Source of the DNA: Adhaeribacter swui | GTDB lineage: Bacteria; Bacteroidota; Bacteroidia; Cytophagales; Hymenobacteraceae | Assembly: GCF_014217805.1 (NCBI RefSeq) | Contig: NZ_CP055156.1 | Location: forward strand, 3,726,585-3,790,584 | Direction of reading: 5' to 3' | DNA: 64,000 nucleotides | Shown here: positions 9,893-19,549 of the stretch, one piece after another | How the letters are laid out: the number at the start of each line of letters is the position of its first letter | Position numbering within the stretch: position 1 is the first letter of the stretch | The notes under the pieces: model-generated | What the model saw: only the letters and a program-made list of their open reading frames with translations | What the model was told of the DNA's origin: nothing | Database searches by the model: none | Translations under genes and position numbers: made by a program

Positions 9893-12800
9893 ATGCAAAC
9901 AGAGCTACTAAATAAATTACAGGAACTGCAGCAACAAATTATAGAATCGGAGAATCAAAATCAGCTTCTTTTGCAGAAGCAAGCGGTTTTAGAGGAAAAA
10001 TTAAGCCTGTTTGCTCCAGATCAACTAGTTTCGCAAGCATCCAGCGCTAAACCGGAATTTTTTAAAAATAATAGTGATAAGAACTCTGGGTTCGAAATTG
10101 TATTTCAGCAAATATTCCAGAACAGCCCGGATGCCATGTTAATTCTTTCGGCAAAAGGCGAAATAGAAGGGGCTAATAGAGCGCTTTGTGCCTTGTTGCA
10201 TTATTCTGCGGCGGAGCTACAACAATTAAGTTACCTGCAAGTTGTAGATCAAAACGATCCTAGTTTTTTCTTGTTTCGCCAGGAAAAAGAGCATAACCCC
10301 AACTTTAAAGGCGAGATTGTATTGGTTCGTAAAAATGGGGAGCGGTTCCTGACCGAAATTAGTTCCAATACTTATACCGACCAAAACGGCGAATCAAAAT
10401 GTTTGGCTATTATTCGGGATATCTCGAACCAGCGCGAGGCCCTGATGCGTTCGGAGCGCGATTACCGCGATCTTTTTAATAAAGCCAACGATGCCATTAT
10501 TATTTTTGACTTAGAAACAGAACAAATCTTTGATGCGAATGATAAGGCTTGTAAACTTTATGGTTATACGTTACCGGAGTTTACTGCCATAAGCCTGGTA
10601 AATATTTCTAAAAATGCAAGACAAGGAAAAAGTTATTTGCAGCAATTAAGGATGCAATGTACTCTGGAAAACGTTGATACCACGCATTTCCGGAAAGATG
10701 GCACCGAAATCCATTTATCAGTGAATGCTTCTTTTATTGACTTTAATAATAAAAAAGCGGTTCTGGCTATTTGCCACGATGTAACGGAACAGAAAAACTC
10801 GGAAAGAATATTATTCGAAAGTGAAGAACGTTTTTCGGCGTTTATGGATAATAGCCCGGTTTTAGCCTGGATGAAGAATACTGAAAATTGGCACTACAGC
10901 TATGCCAATGCCACCCATAAACATGTTTTAGGGCTTTCGCGCGATGATGTAGCCGGTAAATCAGATTATGAAGTATGGCCCGAACCTGTTGCGGTTGCGC
11001 TGCATCAGAATGATTTAGAAGTGGTAAAATCGCAGCGGGCAACCGAATTCCGGGAAGAAATACTTTTGCCCAACGGCATACTTCGCAAATTTTTAGTATA
11101 TAAATTCCCTATGCAAACCATTAACGGCGATTCTTTTATTGCTGGCACCGCCATTGATATTACGGATTTGGTGCATACCCAGGAAGCGTTAGAAGAAAGT
11201 GAAACCCGAAACAGAGCGGTATTGGCTACTGCTATGGAGAGTATTATCAGTATGGATTATATGGGTAATATTTTGGAATTTAATCCGGCGGCTGAAAAAA
11301 CCTTTGGGTATAACCGGGCAGATGTAATTGGTAAAAAGCTACAAGATATTATTATACCACCCGGTTTACTTAATGGCAACACCTCTGATTTAAGCTGCTT
11401 GTTCCTGACCGGCGACAGTAGAATAATAGGTCGCCGGGTTGAATTAACGGCTATCCGGGCCAACGGAGAAGAATTTCCGGTAGAAATATCAATTGCGGCC
11501 AGCGGTACACCCACTACTCCCATTTTTACCAGTATTATTCAGGATATTAGTGAACGGAAAGCGGCCGAATGTGCCTTGCGGCGAAGTGAAAAGCAATTTC
11601 GGTTAATTACCGAAAATATGACCGATTTGGTTTGCTTGCACGAGCCAGACGGCAGATTAATTTATGTTTCTCCTTCGGTGCAAGATATTTTAGGGTTTGC
11701 CCCGGACGAGCTCATCGGTAAATCCCCGTACTCCATTATTCATCCAAAAGATAAGAGTAAGTTAATCAGTATTGTTGTTGACGTTTTGGCGGGCAACCAA
11801 AATATTAAAAATTTAGAATACCGCCTTAAGCGGAAAGATGGCGTTTATATTTGGGTAGATACTGGTTTGCGGCCCATTTTTGATGAAACAGGTAACGTGG
11901 TAGAAGTACAAACGGTATCGCACGACATTACGGCCCGGAAAAAAACCGAACATAAGCTAAAGAAAGCCAAAGTGGCAGCCGAAATATCGGCTGTGGCTAA
12001 AGAAAGCTTTTTGGCAAATATGAGCCACGAAATCCGGACTCCATTAAATGGTATTTTGGGTATGGCGGGTTTACTTTCTAAAACCCAGATGAGCGAATCC
12101 CAGCAAAAATACCTGAATATAATTGATTACTCGGCGCGTAATCTGTTGGTAATTATTAATGATATCCTGGATTTGGCTAAGATTGAGTCCGGTAAAATGG
12201 CTCTGGAGCAAATACCTTTTAGTATTAAAGAGGTTTTGCAAAGCACTCAACAATCGCTGGAGTACAAAGCCGAAGAAAAAGATATTCTGCTCATTGTAAA
12301 AAGTTTTAATGTAACTAATTCGTACGTGGTGGGCGATCCGCATCGGCTCACGCAGGTTTTACTTAATTTAGTAAGTAATGCTATTAAATTCACGAGTCAG
12401 GGCGTAGTAATTATTCGTACGGAGGTTTTAGATGAATCGGCCACCCACATTAGTTTATTATTTACCGTAAAAGATACGGGAATTGGAATATCGCCGGAAA
12501 AACTGGATATCATTTTTAATGGCTTTACCCAAGCTGATCCGCATACCTCCCGGAATTATGGAGGTACAGGTTTAGGCCTAACCATTAGTAAAAGCCTGGT
12601 AGAGAAGCAAGGCGGCCGTATTTGGGTAGAAAGTGCTCTGGGGCAGGGCAGCGAGTTTAAGTTTGAACTCACCTTCCGGAAAGCCGAACCCGATCAAATT
12701 AAAAAAGTAGTTCAGGAAGATACAACGGTTGATTTTTCCAGCCTTGGTCACCGGCGCATATTACTTGCCGAAGACAATGAGGTAAATCAATTTTTAGCTA

Positions 12801-13537
12801 AATCTATTATGCAAAACTGGGGCTTTACGGTAGATGTAGCTAAAAACGGGAAAGAAGCTATTGACTTAGCCACTGACTGTATTTATGACTTGATATTAAT
12901 GGACATTCAGATGCCGGAAGTAAGCGGTACGGAGGCAACCTTCCAAATCCGGCAATTACCCGACCCGGTTAAAGCAAATATTCCCATTATTGCGCTTACG
13001 GCAAATGCTTTAAAAGGAGATGCCGAGAAATTTATCGCGGCGGGTATGAACGACTATCTGGCGAAACCTTTTGAGGAGTTAAAACTCTTTCAAAAGATTG
13101 CGACTAACTTAAATAAACCTTTGCAACATTCTACTACAAAATTAAACCAATTGCATACTGTGCTACCTACTTCTAATTCACAACCCGATAAATTATGTAA
13201 CCTGGCTACCTTGCAAGCAATGGCTAACGGCAAAAACGATTTCTTAATTCAGTTTTTTATGCTGTTTATCAACCAGGTGCCTCCTCAGGTAAAAGCCATG
13301 CAGGAAGCAGCCGCACAAGCTAATTGGGCAACTGTAACCAGCCTGGCGCACCAGTTAAAATCTAACTTTGATACTTTAGGAATTTCCAGTTTACATCAAC
13401 CCATCCGGAACCTAGAAAATGATGCGCGGCAACAAAGCAACTTAGCCGAAATTCCTGGATTAATAAACAAAATGAGTGCTATTGTAGAACAAGTGGTAGC
13501 CGAGCTACGCGCCGAAATTGCCCGATTGCAAGGTTAA
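9893..13537 (+). CDS. Multi-PAS hybrid sensor histidine kinase with receiver and HPt domains
   Basis: 1214 residues and no obvious membrane segment, so probably a cytoplasmic sensor. Order: a coiled coil of Gln/Glu-rich helix (about 1-45), five PAS or PAS/PAC units (about 65-180, 185-300, 305-430, 435-555 and 560-685), HisKA with the phospho-acceptor in NMSHEIRTPLNGILG (His712), an ATPase domain with NAIKFTSQG, DTGIGI and YGGTGLGL, a receiver domain with DLILMDIQMP (Asp1004), and a C-terminal HPt with LAHQLKSN (His1153). A complete phosphorelay in one chain usually passes phosphate to a separate response regulator, and none is next door. A TAAATTTG box at 9833-9840 could be the -7 element. 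The signal sensed is unknown. Confidence 0.93.
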   Translation: MQTELLNKLQELQQQIIESENQNQLLLQKQAVLEEKLSLFAPDQLVSQASSAKPEFFKNNSDKNSGFEIVFQQIFQNSPDAMLILSAKGEIEGANRALCALLHYSAAELQQLSYLQVVDQNDPSFFLFRQEKEHNPNFKGEIVLVRKNGERFLTEISSNTYTDQNGESKCLAIIRDISNQREALMRSERDYRDLFNKANDAIIIFDLETEQIFDANDKACKLYGYTLPEFTAISLVNISKNARQGKSYLQQLRMQCTLENVDTTHFRKDGTEIHLSVNASFIDFNNKKAVLAICHDVTEQKNSERILFESEERFSAFMDNSPVLAWMKNTENWHYSYANATHKHVLGLSRDDVAGKSDYEVWPEPVAVALHQNDLEVVKSQRATEFREEILLPNGILRKFLVYKFPMQTINGDSFIAGTAIDITDLVHTQEALEESETRNRAVLATAMESIISMDYMGNILEFNPAAEKTFGYNRADVIGKKLQDIIIPPGLLNGNTSDLSCLFLTGDSRIIGRRVELTAIRANGEEFPVEISIAASGTPTTPIFTSIIQDISERKAAECALRRSEKQFRLITENMTDLVCLHEPDGRLIYVSPSVQDILGFAPDELIGKSPYSIIHPKDKSKLISIVVDVLAGNQNIKNLEYRLKRKDGVYIWVDTGLRPIFDETGNVVEVQTVSHDITARKKTEHKLKKAKVAAEISAVAKESFLANMSHEIRTPLNGILGMAGLLSKTQMSESQQKYLNIIDYSARNLLVIINDILDLAKIESGKMALEQIPFSIKEVLQSTQQSLEYKAEEKDILLIVKSFNVTNSYVVGDPHRLTQVLLNLVSNAIKFTSQGVVIIRTEVLDESATHISLLFTVKDTGIGISPEKLDIIFNGFTQADPHTSRNYGGTGLGLTISKSLVEKQGGRIWVESALGQGSEFKFELTFRKAEPDQIKKVVQEDTTVDFSSLGHRRILLAEDNEVNQFLAKSIMQNWGFTVDVAKNGKEAIDLATDCIYDLILMDIQMPEVSGTEATFQIRQLPDPVKANIPIIALTANALKGDAEKFIAAGMNDYLAKPFEELKLFQKIATNLNKPLQHSTTKLNQLHTVLPTSNSQPDKLCNLATLQAMANGKNDFLIQFFMLFINQVPPQVKAMQEAAAQANWATVTSLAHQLKSNFDTLGISSLHQPIRNLENDARQQSNLAEIPGLINKMSAIVEQVVAELRAEIARLQG

Positions 13538-13765
13538 GGTTTACCGCCAGAGAATTTTTAAAATTTAAAATTTTTAAAATTCTTGAATTTACACGAGGTT
13601 GGTTTTTAAATTATTAGATAGAATGGATGAATCTGTTTCGCATTCTAAAATGTATTAATTAAAGGTGCCAGCTAAAAGCGAGTAGTATTTTGTGGCGATA
13701 TCCCGTTTTGGTGGTGGAGACACCCTCAAAGGCAAAGGTTGTCTCTAGTTGTATGATTCGGATAT

Positions 13766-13796
13766 TAACCCAGGCAAAATAACTTTGCCTGGGTTA
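13766..13796. terminator. Strong hairpin in the gap between the hybrid kinase and mltG
   Basis: A 13-bp perfect stem (13766-13778 with 13784-13796) closes a five-base loop. No long T tract follows, so it may be a weak terminator or the 3' structure of a small RNA. The rest of the 448-bp gap (13538-13985) holds an AT-rich palindromic block at about 13553-13585, a weaker hairpin at about 13727-13748 and the mltG promoter. No gene is seen. Confidence 0.55.
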
Positions 13797-13904
13797 CGTT
13801 TATATAGCTAGTTAACTTTTATTTTACTGCGCGCTACGTCCATGAATAATACGAAACTACAAATAGTTTTTTAAAAACAACTGTTTGCTCTCCCTTCGTC
13901 AAAG

Positions 13905-13935
13905 TTTTTAAATCCTGTCAGATGTATTACTTTTG
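13905..13935 (+). promoter_or_regulatory. Putative mltG promoter of Bacteroidetes type
   Basis: TACTTTTG at 13928-13935 matches the -7 consensus TAnnTTTG exactly. A TTTT at 13905-13908 stands 19 bases upstream, where TTTG is expected. The start site would be near 13942, giving a leader of about 45 bases. Confidence 0.55.
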
Positions 13936-13985
13936 TTTACTCGTCTCGCCTGCGTAGGGCGGCTGAGAGGACATAATTTTATAAA

Positions 13986-15044
13986 ATGGAAGTTCAGAAA
14001 AAAGCCCGGAAAAAATCAAATGCGCTTCGCAATTTTCTGGTAGTAGGTGGTATTTTGTTTGTTAGCTTTTCTTACTATGCCTACCAGATTGTGTATACGC
14101 CCAACATTGATACGCACGGCAAAAATACCTATATCCGCATTCCCCGCGGCGCCTCCTTTGAGCAGGTAATGGATTCGGTAGAAAAAGAAAAAGTAGTAAT
14201 TGATCTGTTATCTTTTCGTTTTATGGCGAAGTTAATGGATTACCCCAAGCTTATTAAGCCAGGCCATTACGAGTTAGTTAACGGAGCCACTAATTATCAG
14301 ATGATAGGCCGGTTACGGGCCGGTATTCAATCGCCGGTAAAGCTTACCTTTAATAATATCCGCATCAAGAAAGATTTAACGGCTAAGTTAAGCAGCGATA
14401 TTTCGGCTACTCAAACCGAACTGGATTCTTTGCTGAGCGATCAAAAGTACGTGCAAGATCTGGGCTTTGACACAACTACCATCATGACCATGTTTATTCC
14501 GAACACTTATGAGTTGTATTGGAATACCTCGGGTAAAGAGTTGTTAAAACGGATGAAAAAGGAATACGATGCTTTTTGGACTCCTGCCCGGGTAGCTAAA
14601 GCCAAAGCCCAGGGCTTAACAAAAAGCGAAGTATCTACGCTGGCCTCTATTGTGGAAGCGGAACAATCAGTGCACCCAGACGAACGCCGGCGGATTGCGG
14701 GTGTTTACCTGAACCGTTTAAAAACCGGACGTCCTTTACAGGCCGACCCTACCGTAGTTTTCGCCCTAGGTGATTTTAGTATCCGCCGTGTGCTAAACGA
14801 ACATTTACGCTTTGATTCGCCCTATAACACGTACAAGTACAAAGGTTTACCGCCAGGTCCTATTAATTTACCTTCTATTTCTTCTATCGATGCGGTATTA
14901 AACCCGGAACAGCATAATTACATTTACTTCTGCGCCAAAGAAGACTTCTCGGGTTACCATAATTTTGCCGTGACCGAAGCCGAGCACATCCGGAATGCCC
15001 GTCGTTACCAACAAGCCCTAAATGAGCGGAATATTATGAGATAA
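13986..15044 (+). CDS. mltG: Endolytic transglycosylase MltG
   Basis: 352 residues. One N-terminal membrane anchor (about 15-34, FLVVGGILFVSFSYYAY) is followed by a LysM-like region and the YceG/MltG catalytic domain. The catalytic segment reads LASIVEAEQS with Glu224 as the likely active-site residue, followed by RRIAGVYLNRL and PLQADPTV, all family hallmarks. MltG cleaves nascent peptidoglycan strands at the outer face of the inner membrane and sets glycan length. The genes after it (thioesterase, YihY) are on the same strand, and this order is seen in other Cytophagales from general knowledge. Start ATG at 13986. Confidence 0.93.
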   Translation: MEVQKKARKKSNALRNFLVVGGILFVSFSYYAYQIVYTPNIDTHGKNTYIRIPRGASFEQVMDSVEKEKVVIDLLSFRFMAKLMDYPKLIKPGHYELVNGATNYQMIGRLRAGIQSPVKLTFNNIRIKKDLTAKLSSDISATQTELDSLLSDQKYVQDLGFDTTTIMTMFIPNTYELYWNTSGKELLKRMKKEYDAFWTPARVAKAKAQGLTKSEVSTLASIVEAEQSVHPDERRRIAGVYLNRLKTGRPLQADPTVVFALGDFSIRRVLNEHLRFDSPYNTYKYKGLPPGPINLPSISSIDAVLNPEQHNYIYFCAKEDFSGYHNFAVTEAEHIRNARRYQQALNERNIMR

Positions 15045-15181
15045 AGTTATTAGAAATTAAAAATTATGAATTAGAAATTGGTAGTATAAACTTTGGCTAA
15101 TTTTTAATTTTTTAAAATTCTTGTTAACAGCATCGGGGCATAACGTTTAAAGATTATTTCTAATTTCTAATTTTAAAAAAG

Positions 15182-15589
15182 ATGTTTCAATCGGAAGTAA
15201 ATGTGCGGGTTCGGTATTCCGAAACCGACCAGATGGGATACGTTTATTATGGTAATTTTGCCGCTTACTACGAAGTAGCCCGTACCGAAACCTTCCGTAA
15301 TTTGGGTATTAACTACAAAGAACTAGAAAAAGCGGGCGTGATGATGCCTGTTTTGGAGCTGCGGTGCAAATACATCCGACCAGCCCGTTACGACGATTTA
15401 CTTACCGTTAAAGTAATTATCCCAAACAAACCCCACGGAACGCGTATAAAGTTTGAGTACGAAGTGTTTAACGAAGCAAAAGAACTTTTAAATGTGGGCG
15501 ATACCACGTTGGTATTTGTGGATATGCGGTCTGGGAAACCAACGGCAGTTCCGGAGAGCTTAGTTTCGCTGCTCGAAAGTTATTATTAG
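15182..15589 (+). CDS. YbgC/FadM-type acyl-CoA thioesterase (4-hydroxybenzoyl-CoA thioesterase fold)
   Basis: 135 residues, a single hotdog fold. RVRYSETDQMGYVYYGNFAAY carries the catalytic Asp of the 4HBT group, followed by ARTETFRNLGI and YIRPARYDD. It hydrolyses acyl-CoA or acyl-carrier thioesters in the cytoplasm; the natural substrate is not visible. The stop lies only three bases before the next ATG, so it is co-transcribed with the YihY gene. The 137-bp gap before it contains short direct repeats (for example TTTCTAA copies at 15158-15173). Confidence 0.88.
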   Translation: MFQSEVNVRVRYSETDQMGYVYYGNFAAYYEVARTETFRNLGINYKELEKAGVMMPVLELRCKYIRPARYDDLLTVKVIIPNKPHGTRIKFEYEVFNEAKELLNVGDTTLVFVDMRSGKPTAVPESLVSLLESYY

Positions 15590-15592
15590 AAT

Positions 15593-16528
15593 ATGGGCCT
15601 TCAGCAGAAATATGTAGAAGATCGGAAACCCTACCGGAAATTTATTATATTCCTGAAGCGGCTGCGGTTTAGTCAAGGCCGGCTCTCGGTGTACGATATT
15701 CTGGAAGTTTTAATCCGGGAGTTAAAGCTCGATTCGCTTACGAAGCGAGCCTCCTATATGGCTTTTAACTTTACCTTATCCATATTTCCTACCATTATTT
15801 TTTTATTCACGCTTATCCCATATATCCCCATTCCGGATTTAAATTCCAGTATTCTTAATTTTTTACAGGATTTTATGCCCAAGGAGATGTACGCGGCCGC
15901 TTCCAGCACCATCGAAGATATTGTAAATATCCCGCGGGGGGGCTTATTATCTGTTAACTTTTTATTTGCCTTGGTGCTATCTACCAATGGGTTAATGTCG
16001 TTAATGGATGCTTTTGATAAAAAGTATAAAACCTTTCGGCAGCGATCTTATCTCCGGAAACGGATTATTGCTACCGGACTTACCTTTATGCTTTCTTTTA
16101 TCCTGATTATGTCTATTGGTATTATATTTTTTGGTACCTATCTGCTGGATGTGCTGGTGTTTTACGAGATTGTAACGGAAGCTTTTACTTACACCTTAAT
16201 TGTTGCTTTAAAATACATTGCCATTGTTCTTTTGTTTTTGCTGGGTACCTGTTCTATTTACTATTACGTGCCAGCTATTAACGATAAGTGGCCCTTTTTC
16301 TCGGTAGGAGCCGTAGTGGCTACCTTGCTCATTTTCCTGGTATCGTGGTTATTTTCGCTTTACATCCGCATTTTTGATACCTATAACCATTTTTACGGCT
16401 CCATTGGAGCTTTAGTGGGGATGATGATCTGGTTGGATTTTATTTCCATGATTTTGGTGCTGGGTTTTGAAATAAACATTAGCATTGATTCTATAACCAA
16501 ACGTTTCTCAAAAGTAAATCTGGAGTAA
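15593..16528 (+). CDS. YihY/BrkB family inner-membrane protein
   Basis: 311 residues with about six hydrophobic helices: one near 65-85, one near 120-137, and a cluster between 155 and 300. The segments LTKRASYMAFNFTLSIFPTI and FYGSIGALVGMMIWLDFIS are typical of the UPF0761/YihY family, once misnamed ribonuclease BN. Function is unproven; it may be a transporter or lipid-related. It forms a two-gene unit with the thioesterase just upstream. A basic cytoplasmic N-terminus precedes the first helix. Confidence 0.88.
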   Translation: MGLQQKYVEDRKPYRKFIIFLKRLRFSQGRLSVYDILEVLIRELKLDSLTKRASYMAFNFTLSIFPTIIFLFTLIPYIPIPDLNSSILNFLQDFMPKEMYAAASSTIEDIVNIPRGGLLSVNFLFALVLSTNGLMSLMDAFDKKYKTFRQRSYLRKRIIATGLTFMLSFILIMSIGIIFFGTYLLDVLVFYEIVTEAFTYTLIVALKYIAIVLLFLLGTCSIYYYVPAINDKWPFFSVGAVVATLLIFLVSWLFSLYIRIFDTYNHFYGSIGALVGMMIWLDFISMILVLGFEINISIDSITKRFSKVNLE

Positions 16529-16733
16529 AATCATAAACCCTTATATAAAAAAGCGGCTTATTATTTTAGTTAAAAATGGGTTCTAGTACCAATTACCGCT
16601 AACCAGAAGGCCCCTAAAAAAGAAAGAGGAGCAAGTTTAAAGTAGGTTTACGTGATCGAAAAAAAGAAATTTTTAAAAAAATGTATTCACAGTAAGTGTG
16701 TTATAAATTTTAGATAAACAAAATAAAATTTTT

Positions 16734-16765
16734 TTTGGTGGTTTTCGTATAAACTCCTACTTTTG
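16734..16765 (+). promoter_or_regulatory. tRNA-Ser promoter of Bacteroidetes type
   Basis: TTTG at 16734-16737 (or TTGG one base on) and TACTTTTG at 16758-16765 are spaced 19-20 bases, matching TTTG-N19-TAnnTTTG. The -7 box ends ten bases before the mature tRNA, as expected for a very short leader. Confidence 0.75.
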
Positions 16766-16774
16766 TATCACTAA

Positions 16775-16859
16775 AGAGAGATGGCAGAGTGGTCGATTGC
16801 GGCGGTCTTGAAAACCGTTGACTGTAACAGGTCCGGGGGTTCGAATCCCTCTCTCTCTG
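16775..16859 (+). tRNA. tRNA-Ser(UGA)
   Basis: 85 bases fold as a class II tRNA. The acceptor stem AGAGAGA pairs with TCTCTCT, the D arm follows T8 G9, and the anticodon loop CTTGAAA has TGA at 16809-16811. There is a long variable arm as in serine tRNAs and a T loop TTCGAAT. The CCA end is not encoded. A 24-bp terminator hairpin begins four bases after the 3' end. Confidence 0.96.
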
Positions 16860-16862
16860 CAA

Positions 16863-16915
16863 GTAAAATCGAAAAAGCCTGTAGGTTATATACCTACAGG
16901 CTTTTTTGATTTTAC
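16863..16915. terminator. Long bidirectional terminator after tRNA-Ser
   Basis: A 24-bp inverted repeat (16863-16886 with 16892-16915, one G-U pair) closes a five-base loop. It carries A and T runs on both flanks, so it can work on either strand. Confidence 0.88.
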
Positions 16916-16964
16916 GGGTTTAACAATGGCAAAACTTTTTATAAATCAAGCGGAAAATTAAAGT

Positions 16965-17012
16965 AGAAAAAGATGGGGTTGTTTTGCCAGCAAAACAACC
17001 CCATCTTTTTCT
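16965..17012 (-). terminator. Terminator of the amine oxidase-metNIQ operon
   Basis: A perfect 22-bp stem (16965-16986 with 16991-17012) closes a four-base loop and has A/T runs at its base. It lies about 27 bp past the metQ stop. Confidence 0.88.
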
Positions 17013-17038
17013 CACGGATACCTGAATTTAGTTTGGTG

Positions 17039-17848
17039 TTACCAGCCCTTAATGGCGCCTCCATCAAATGCTTTAATAGCGGCCTGTTCTACTTCGGGCG
17101 ATTGATAAGCTTGGACAAACTTTTTTACTTTTTCTTCATTCTTGTTGTCTTCGCGGGCTACAATGTTGTTTACGTAAGGCGAGCTTTTATCTTCCACAAA
17201 AATGCCATCGCGGAGGGCATTAAGGCCGATTGGTGTCGAAAAAGTGGCGTTAATAACGGCAATAGTAACATCCCGGTCATCGAGGGCGCGAGGCAACTGC
17301 GGGGCTTCCATTTCCAAAATGCGAATGTTTTTGGGGTTAGCTGTAACATCGGCAAGGGTAGGGAACATACCAACGCCATTTTTTAACTGAATAATACCCG
17401 CCTGCTGCATCAGCAATAAAGCCCGGGCGCTGTTAGTTGGGTCATTCGGGATAACAATGGTGTTACCTTCTTTCAGTTCGTCCAGCTTTTTTATTTTTTT
17501 AGAATAACCAGCCAATGGGTAAACAAAGGTGTTGCCCACTATGGCCAGCTTATAGCCCCGCTGTTTGGCTTGAACGTCGAGGTAGGGTTTGTTTTGAAAA
17601 GCGTTTACATCAATATCGCCTTGCTGCAGCGCTTCGTTGGGCATTACATAATCGTTAAAGCTTACCAGTTCTACGTTAAGCTTGTATTTTTCTTCGGCCA
17701 CTTTCTTGGCCGCTTCGGCTATCTGGTATTCCGGGCCCGACATAATGCCTACCACAATATGGTTAGGAACATTCTTTTTTTCAGCGCCGCAACCGGCTAT
17801 AAAAACACCAAATAATAAGGTTGCTAAAAATTTAATCTGTTTTTGCAT
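17039..17848 (-). CDS. metQ: MetQ-type methionine ABC transporter substrate-binding lipoprotein
   Basis: 269 residues. The signal peptide ends in the lipobox FIAGC (Cys20). The body carries the NLPA/MetQ hallmarks GIMSGPEYQIAEAAKKVAEE, NAFQNKPYLD and TIVIPNDPTNSARALLLMQQ. It would bind methionine (often the D form or a dipeptide) outside the inner membrane and deliver it to MetNI. It is the last gene of the leftward operon, ten bases after metI. The amine oxidase at the head of the operon raises the chance that the true ligand is a related or N-methylated amino acid. A clear 22-bp terminator follows. Confidence 0.9.
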   Translation of the reverse strand: MQKQIKFLATLLFGVFIAGCGAEKKNVPNHIVVGIMSGPEYQIAEAAKKVAEEKYKLNVELVSFNDYVMPNEALQQGDIDVNAFQNKPYLDVQAKQRGYKLAIVGNTFVYPLAGYSKKIKKLDELKEGNTIVIPNDPTNSARALLLMQQAGIIQLKNGVGMFPTLADVTANPKNIRILEMEAPQLPRALDDRDVTIAVINATFSTPIGLNALRDGIFVEDKSSPYVNNIVAREDNKNEEKVKKFVQAYQSPEVEQAAIKAFDGGAIKGW

Positions 17849-17857
17849 TAGAATAAG

Positions 17858-18520
17858 TTAAATGGATTTACGGTGATCTACCTTCTTTGAAAGGTGATTT
17901 CCGGTGAATTGAATTATAAAAACAAGCGCAACCAGGAGTATCAATACCGAGTTCATTACCAAGGTATCATAACCTACGTAACCATATTGATACCCAATTT
18001 GCCCTAAACCGCCGGCTCCAACGGCGCCACCCATGGCCGAGTAGCCCACCAGGGTAATTAAGGTAATGGTAGCTGCGTTTACAATAGACGGTAATGCCTC
18101 CGGTAGTAAAATCTTGCGTATTACCTGCCAAGGGGTAGCGCCCATTGCCCGGGCTGCTTCTATTAACCCGGGCGGTATCTCCAGCAGGCTATTCTCAATC
18201 ATGCGGGCAATAAATGGGGCTGCGCCAATGCTCAGCGGTACTATAGCGGCTTTTACCCCAATAGAAGTGCCCACTAAGCCGCGGGTAAACGGAATCATCC
18301 AAACAATTAGAATAATGAAAGGAATGGAACGGAAAATGTTAACAATAACGGATATTACCCGGTTAAGTGAACCGTTTTGCAGTATTTCGCCGGGCCGCGT
18401 CATGAACAGGAATACCCCCGCCGGCAGGCCTATCACAAAACCGAAAAAGCCGGAAGCAAGCGTCATTAATATGGTTTCAAGTAAGCCCTGAACCAGGAGT
18501 GATAGCATGGAATCAGACAT
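17858..18520 (-). CDS. metI: MetI-type ABC transporter permease
   Basis: 220 residues with about five membrane helices. The EAA loop, which docks the ATPase, reads [20 protein letters not shown] near residue 140. The final segment [20 protein letters not shown] fits MetI. The protein forms the homodimeric channel of the methionine importer. Its start overlaps the end of metN by eight bases, a sign of translational coupling. Confidence 0.9.
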   Translation of the reverse strand: MSDSMLSLLVQGLLETILMTLASGFFGFVIGLPAGVFLFMTRPGEILQNGSLNRVISVIVNIFRSIPFIILIVWMIPFTRGLVGTSIGVKAAIVPLSIGAAPFIARMIENSLLEIPPGLIEAARAMGATPWQVIRKILLPEALPSIVNAATITLITLVGYSAMGGAVGAGGLGQIGYQYGYVGYDTLVMNSVLILLVALVFIIQFTGNHLSKKVDHRKSI

Positions 18521-19544
18521 AGCCTATTAGTTTCGTTTTAATCAGTTTATTTTCAAAATAGGCCAATACCTTGTCGGTTTGTTCGCCGGTACTGTAGGCT
18601 TCAATCAGCATTATGCCAAATTTAACCCCGCCGGCATATTCCATACGCGCGCTAATGATATTGCAATCGACCCCAAAAGTGCGCGCTGTTTCCGACAGTA
18701 CCGGATCATTCACCGATTGACCCGAAAACTCCAGTTGGATTAATGGGTGTTTGCCGCTATCCGGGGTGTTGCTTAACCGATTTTTAAAATTTTCGGGTAA
18801 TTCGATCTCTAATGAGGAGGCGATAAACTTTTTGGTTAGCTCGGTTTTAGGATGCGAAAATATGTCGGCCACGGTGCCTTGCTCAATCAACTGCCCGTTA
18901 CTGATTACGCCTACTTCGTCGCAGATTGATTTTACCACGTTCATTTCGTGGGTAATAAGTAAAATGGTAATGTTCAGCCGCTGATTAATATCCTTTAACA
19001 ATTTTAGGATAGAACCGGTGGTTTCCGGATCTAGGGCACTAGTAGCTTCATCGCAAAGTAAAACCTTGGGGTTGCTGGCCAGGGTACGGGCAATGGCAAC
19101 CCGCTGCTTTTGTCCGCCCGAAAGGCTGCTGGGGTAATCGTGTTGTTTTTCCTGTAAGCCTACCAATGCCAGCAAATCGAGCACGCGGGTATTTATTTCT
19201 TGTTTGGGGGTGTTGCTTAATTCTAAAGGTAGGGCAATATTATCAAACACAGTGCGAGACGATAGCAAATTAAAGTGTTGAAATATCATCCCGATTTGCC
19301 GGCGTGCCTGTGCCAGCTGCGGGGCGGATAATTGCAGTAAATCCTGCCCGTCCACAATCACTTCGCCCGAAGTAGGTTTTTCCAACAAATTTACGCAACG
19401 GATCAGGGTACTCTTTCCTGCCCCTGAAGCGCCAATTACCCCAAATATCTTGCCCTTACTAACCTGCAGCGATACCCCATTGAGCGCGGTAACTATCCGG
19501 TTTTTCTGACGGAAGGTTTTGGTTATATTTTTTAATTCAATCAT
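18513..19544 (-). CDS. metN: MetN-type ABC transporter ATP-binding protein
   Basis: 343 residues. The ATPase domain has Walker [10 protein letters not shown] near residue 38, signature LSGGQKQR near 142 and Walker [13 protein letters not shown] near 160. After about residue 265 a C2/NIL regulatory domain (IQLEFSGQS..., [12 protein letters not shown]) is present. In characterised MetN proteins this domain binds methionine and closes the transporter when the cell is replete. It is second in the operon, starting five bases after the amine oxidase stop. I looked for a SAM riboswitch ahead of the operon and did not see one. Confidence 0.92.
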   Translation of the reverse strand: MIELKNITKTFRQKNRIVTALNGVSLQVSKGKIFGVIGASGAGKSTLIRCVNLLEKPTSGEVIVDGQDLLQLSAPQLAQARRQIGMIFQHFNLLSSRTVFDNIALPLELSNTPKQEINTRVLDLLALVGLQEKQHDYPSSLSGGQKQRVAIARTLASNPKVLLCDEATSALDPETTGSILKLLKDINQRLNITILLITHEMNVVKSICDEVGVISNGQLIEQGTVADIFSHPKTELTKKFIASSLEIELPENFKNRLSNTPDSGKHPLIQLEFSGQSVNDPVLSETARTFGVDCNIISARMEYAGGVKFGIMLIEAYSTGEQTDKVLAYFENKLIKTKLIGYV

Positions 19545-19549
19545 TTACT

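Noticed and set aside
13727-13796. Two consecutive hairpins that could be a small RNA.
   Set aside because: No promoter placed at the right distance and no T tract after the second stem; kept only as a hairpin feature.
13966-13975. GGCTGAGAGG just before mltG resembles part of the thiamine riboswitch (CTGAGA).
   Set aside because: The rest of the TPP aptamer, including the ACCTGATC part, is absent and too little space remains before the start codon.
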